From positions 1-6,412 of the forward strand of contig JAUVKN010000252.1 in assembly GCA_030596245.1 (NCBI GenBank): DNA of 6,412 bases. Direction: 5' to 3'. Under the pieces are notes generated by a model. That model ran no database searches and was not told where the DNA came from. It saw only the letters and a program-made list of their open reading frames with translations. Shown here piece by piece: positions 4,491-6,412 of the stretch (position 1 is the first letter of the stretch; every line of letters begins with the position of its first letter). A program made the position numbers and the translations under genes. The DNA comes from Bacteroidia bacterium. Lineage in GTDB: Bacteria > Bacteroidota > Bacteroidia > Bacteroidales > GCA-2748055.

Positions 4491-6412
4491 CTAATTATGT
4501 AAAGCTTTTCCTGTTACTTTTTCCAATACCTCCCGGGCCAGATTTTCCGGCATGGGTTCATAATGACTGAACTCCATGGTCGAAGTTGCCCTTCCCGAGG
4601 TGAGGGTCCTGAGCACGGTTACATAACCGAACTGCTCAGATAGTGGTACTTTGGCCTTGATCACACGGGCTCCGGCTTTGGAATCCATTCCTTCCACCTG
4701 TCCGCGCCTCTTATTCAGGTCGGAGATCACATCGCCCATGTACTCTTCCGGGGTCACCACCTCAACAGCCATCACCGGTTCAAGCATTACGGGATTGGCT
4801 TTGGAGGCTGCATGTTTAAACGCCTGTCTTGCTGCAATCTCAAAAGCAAGCTGATCGGAATCCACTGCATGGTAAGATCCATCTATCAGACGTACCTTCA
4901 TGTTCTCAATTGGGAATCCAGCCAGTGGTCCGTTGAACATGGCATTTTTGAATCCCTTTTCCACCGATGGTATATATTCACGGGGTACGTGGCCTCCCCT
5001 GATCTCACTCGCAAATTGCAATCCTTTCACGTTTTCGTCGGCAGGACCAATGAAAATAGATATGTCGGCGAATTTACCCCGACCACCGGTCTGCTTCTTA
5101 AAGATTTCTCTGTGTTTTACTTCGGTCGTAAGTGCCTCTTTGTAATTCACCTGGGGCGTACCTACATTACACTCCACCTTGAACTCGCGCTTCAGCCGGT
5201 CCATGAGGATCTCCAGGTGCAGTTCACCCATCCCGTTGATGGTGGTCTGACCGGTCTCCACATTGCTGCGGATCTGGAAAGTGGGATCTTCCTCGGCAAG
5301 TTTGTTCAGGGCTATTCCCAGTTTGTCAATATCGGCCTGTGTCCTGGGCTCAATGGCGATACCGATCACAGGCTCGGGGAAGTCAATGGCTTCAAGGATC
5401 ATAGGTTTGCCTACATTCGTAATGGAATCCCCGGTCCTTACCTCTTTCAGCCCAACCACAGCACAGATGTCACCAGCCCCAATCTCCTTCAAAGGATTTT
5501 GTTTGTTGGCATGCATCTGGTAGATGCGGCTGATGCGTTCTTTCTTTCCAGTACGGTTATTCAATACCATAACTCCTTCCTGGAGTTTTCCTGAATAGAC
5601 CCTTACATAGGCCAGCCGGCCCACAAAAGGATCGGTGGCAATCTTAAATACCAGTCCGGTTAAAGGCTCATCATCATCGGGCTCCCTGAATATCTCTTTG
5701 TCGGTTCTGGGATCTGTTCCGGATACCGCTCCTATATCCAGTGGACTGGGCATTAAATCGGTAATGGCATCCAGCAGGCGCTGAACCCCTTTGTTCTTGA
5801 ATGCTGAACCACACAGTACCGGAACAATCTCCATGTTGATGGTGGCCCTGCGGGCATATGCCATGAATTCTTCAACAGAAATGGAATCCCTGTCTTCCAG
5901 GAACCTCTCCAGCAGATCATCATCGGAAACACAAACCGCTTCTACCAGTTTCTCTCTCCACTCCTCTACGGATTCGACCAGCTCCTCGGGGATCTCACAG
6001 TATTCATATTTCATCCCCAGGGCCTCATCCTCTTTCCAAACAATGGCCCTGCGTTCGATCAGGTCAACGATCCCTTTAAAGTTCTCTTCCGCTCCAAAAG
6101 GGATTTGCATTGGAACGGGATTCGATCCAAGCTTCTCTTTGATCTCGGAGACAACACCGAAAAAATCAGCCCCTACCCTGTCCATCTTATTGACAAAGGC
6201 CATGCGTGGCACCCGGTATTTATTGGCCTGACGCCAGACAGTCTCTGACTGCGGCTCAACTCCTCCCACTGCACAGAATACAGCTACAGCACCATCAAGA
6301 ACCCTCAACGAACGTTCAACTTCTACGGTGAAGTCGACGTGACCCGGAGTATCAAGAATATTAATCTTGTACTCCCGGTCGTTGTTGTTCCAGAAAGTGG
6401 TGGTGGCTGCTG
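4491..6412 (-). CDS. fusA: Elongation factor G, N-terminus truncated by window edge
   Basis: EF-G is the GTPase that moves tRNAs and mRNA through the ribosome after peptide bond formation and, with RRF, splits ribosomes. The frame is open to the right edge, giving 639 visible residues. The window begins just inside the switch I region (AATTTFW), so roughly 65 N-terminal residues with the P-loop are missing. Visible motifs, numbered from the first complete codon: G3 DTPGHVDF at 20-27, G4 NKMD at 74-77, G5 GSAFKNKG at about 201-208. Domain II begins near 248, domain III near 345, and domain IV near 417, with the tip sequence GSYHAVDSDQLAFE around 511-524. Domain V has PEEYMGDVISDLNKRRG at about 554-570. 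It ends TGKALHN. An apparent internal start at 6308 is only a TTG leucine codon in ERSLRVLDG. The sequence looks like a standard housekeeping EF-G, as its operon position suggests. Confidence 0.98.
   Translation of the reverse strand, partial: AATTTFWNNNDREYKINILDTPGHVDFTVEVERSLRVLDGAVAVFCAVGGVEPQSETVWRQANKYRVPRMAFVNKMDRVGADFFGVVSEIKEKLGSNPVPMQIPFGAEENFKGIVDLIERRAIVWKEDEALGMKYEYCEIPEELVESVEEWREKLVEAVCVSDDDLLERFLEDRDSISVEEFMAYARRATINMEIVPVLCGSAFKNKGVQRLLDAITDLMPSPLDIGAVSGTDPRTDKEIFREPDDDEPLTGLVFKIATDPFVGRLAYVRVYSGKLQEGVMVLNNRTGKKERISRIYQMHANKQNPLKEIGAGDICAVVGLKEVRTGDSITNVGKPMILEAIDFPEPVIGIAIEPRTQADIDKLGIALNKLAEEDPTFQIRSNVETGQTTINGMGELHLEILMDRLKREFKVECNVGTPQVNYKEALTTEVKHREIFKKQTGGRGKFADISIFIGPADENVKGLQFASEIRGGHVPREYIPSVEKGFKNAMFNGPLAGFPIENMKVRLIDGSYHAVDSDQLAFEIAARQAFKHAASKANPVMLEPVMAVEVVTPEEYMGDVISDLNKRRGQVEGMDSKAGARVIKAKVPLSEQFGYVTVLRTLTSGRATSTMEFSHYEPMPENLAREVLEKVTGKALHN

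Noticed and set aside
4812..5594. Plus-strand open frame of 260 codons opposite fusA
   Set aside because: It is fully antisense to domains II-V of EF-G, with no leader or recognisable motif. Long antisense frames are common opposite highly biased genes.
6306..6308. Apparent start of fusA inside the window
   Set aside because: The codon is TTG, an internal leucine in ERSLRVLDG. The frame stays open to the window edge and encodes the G3 motif DTPGHVDF upstream of it.
1..6412. Hidden mobile element, CRISPR array, tRNA or novel defence or biosynthetic system
   Set aside because: About 97% of the window is accounted for by ten well-recognised translation genes in canonical order, and no spacer exceeds 98 bp. 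There is no room for another system.

Overview
The window is one stretch of a bacterial ribosomal-protein operon, read entirely from the minus strand. In transcription order (right to left) it holds fusA (5' end cut by the window edge), rpsJ, rplC, rplD, rplW, rplB, rpsS, rplV, rpsC and the first third of rplP (cut by the left edge). This is the canonical S10 operon order. No frameshift, insertion, mobile element, RNA gene, CRISPR array or convincing terminator is visible, and no plus-strand gene can be supported.

Several features point to Bacteroidota. fusA runs straight into rpsJ with 7 bp between them and no tuf. L22 has the MGARK-type N-terminus and a long C-terminus. L2 carries HPM where E. 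coli has HPH, followed by the RASGGHPRSR stretch. Starts mostly lack Shine-Dalgarno sequences, and several have A-rich leaders. A lineage within Bacteroidales or a near relative is likely, but this is inferred from remembered family sequences and was not searched.

Layout: 4491-6412 is fusA, the EF-G translocase. 1491-4483 is the tight block rpsJ-rplC-rplD-rplW-rplB-rpsS, with junctions from a 1-nt overlap to 21 bp. At 1393-1490 there is a 98-bp gap, the only sizeable spacer, which contains a hairpin and three TGCGAG hexamers. 232-1392 is rplV and rpsC, which abut exactly. 189-231 is a 43-bp AT-rich spacer, and 1-188 is the start of rplP. The genes should be co-transcribed so that 30S proteins (S10, S19, S3), 50S proteins (L3, L4, L23, L2, L22, L16) and the translocase are made together.

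I found no undescribed system. The points worth a second look are modest: the structured rpsS-rplV spacer, the repeat-encoded L22 tail, an AT-rich 3' half of rplD, Ser in place of the methylated Gln of L3, and the lack of room for an E. coli-type S10 leader.
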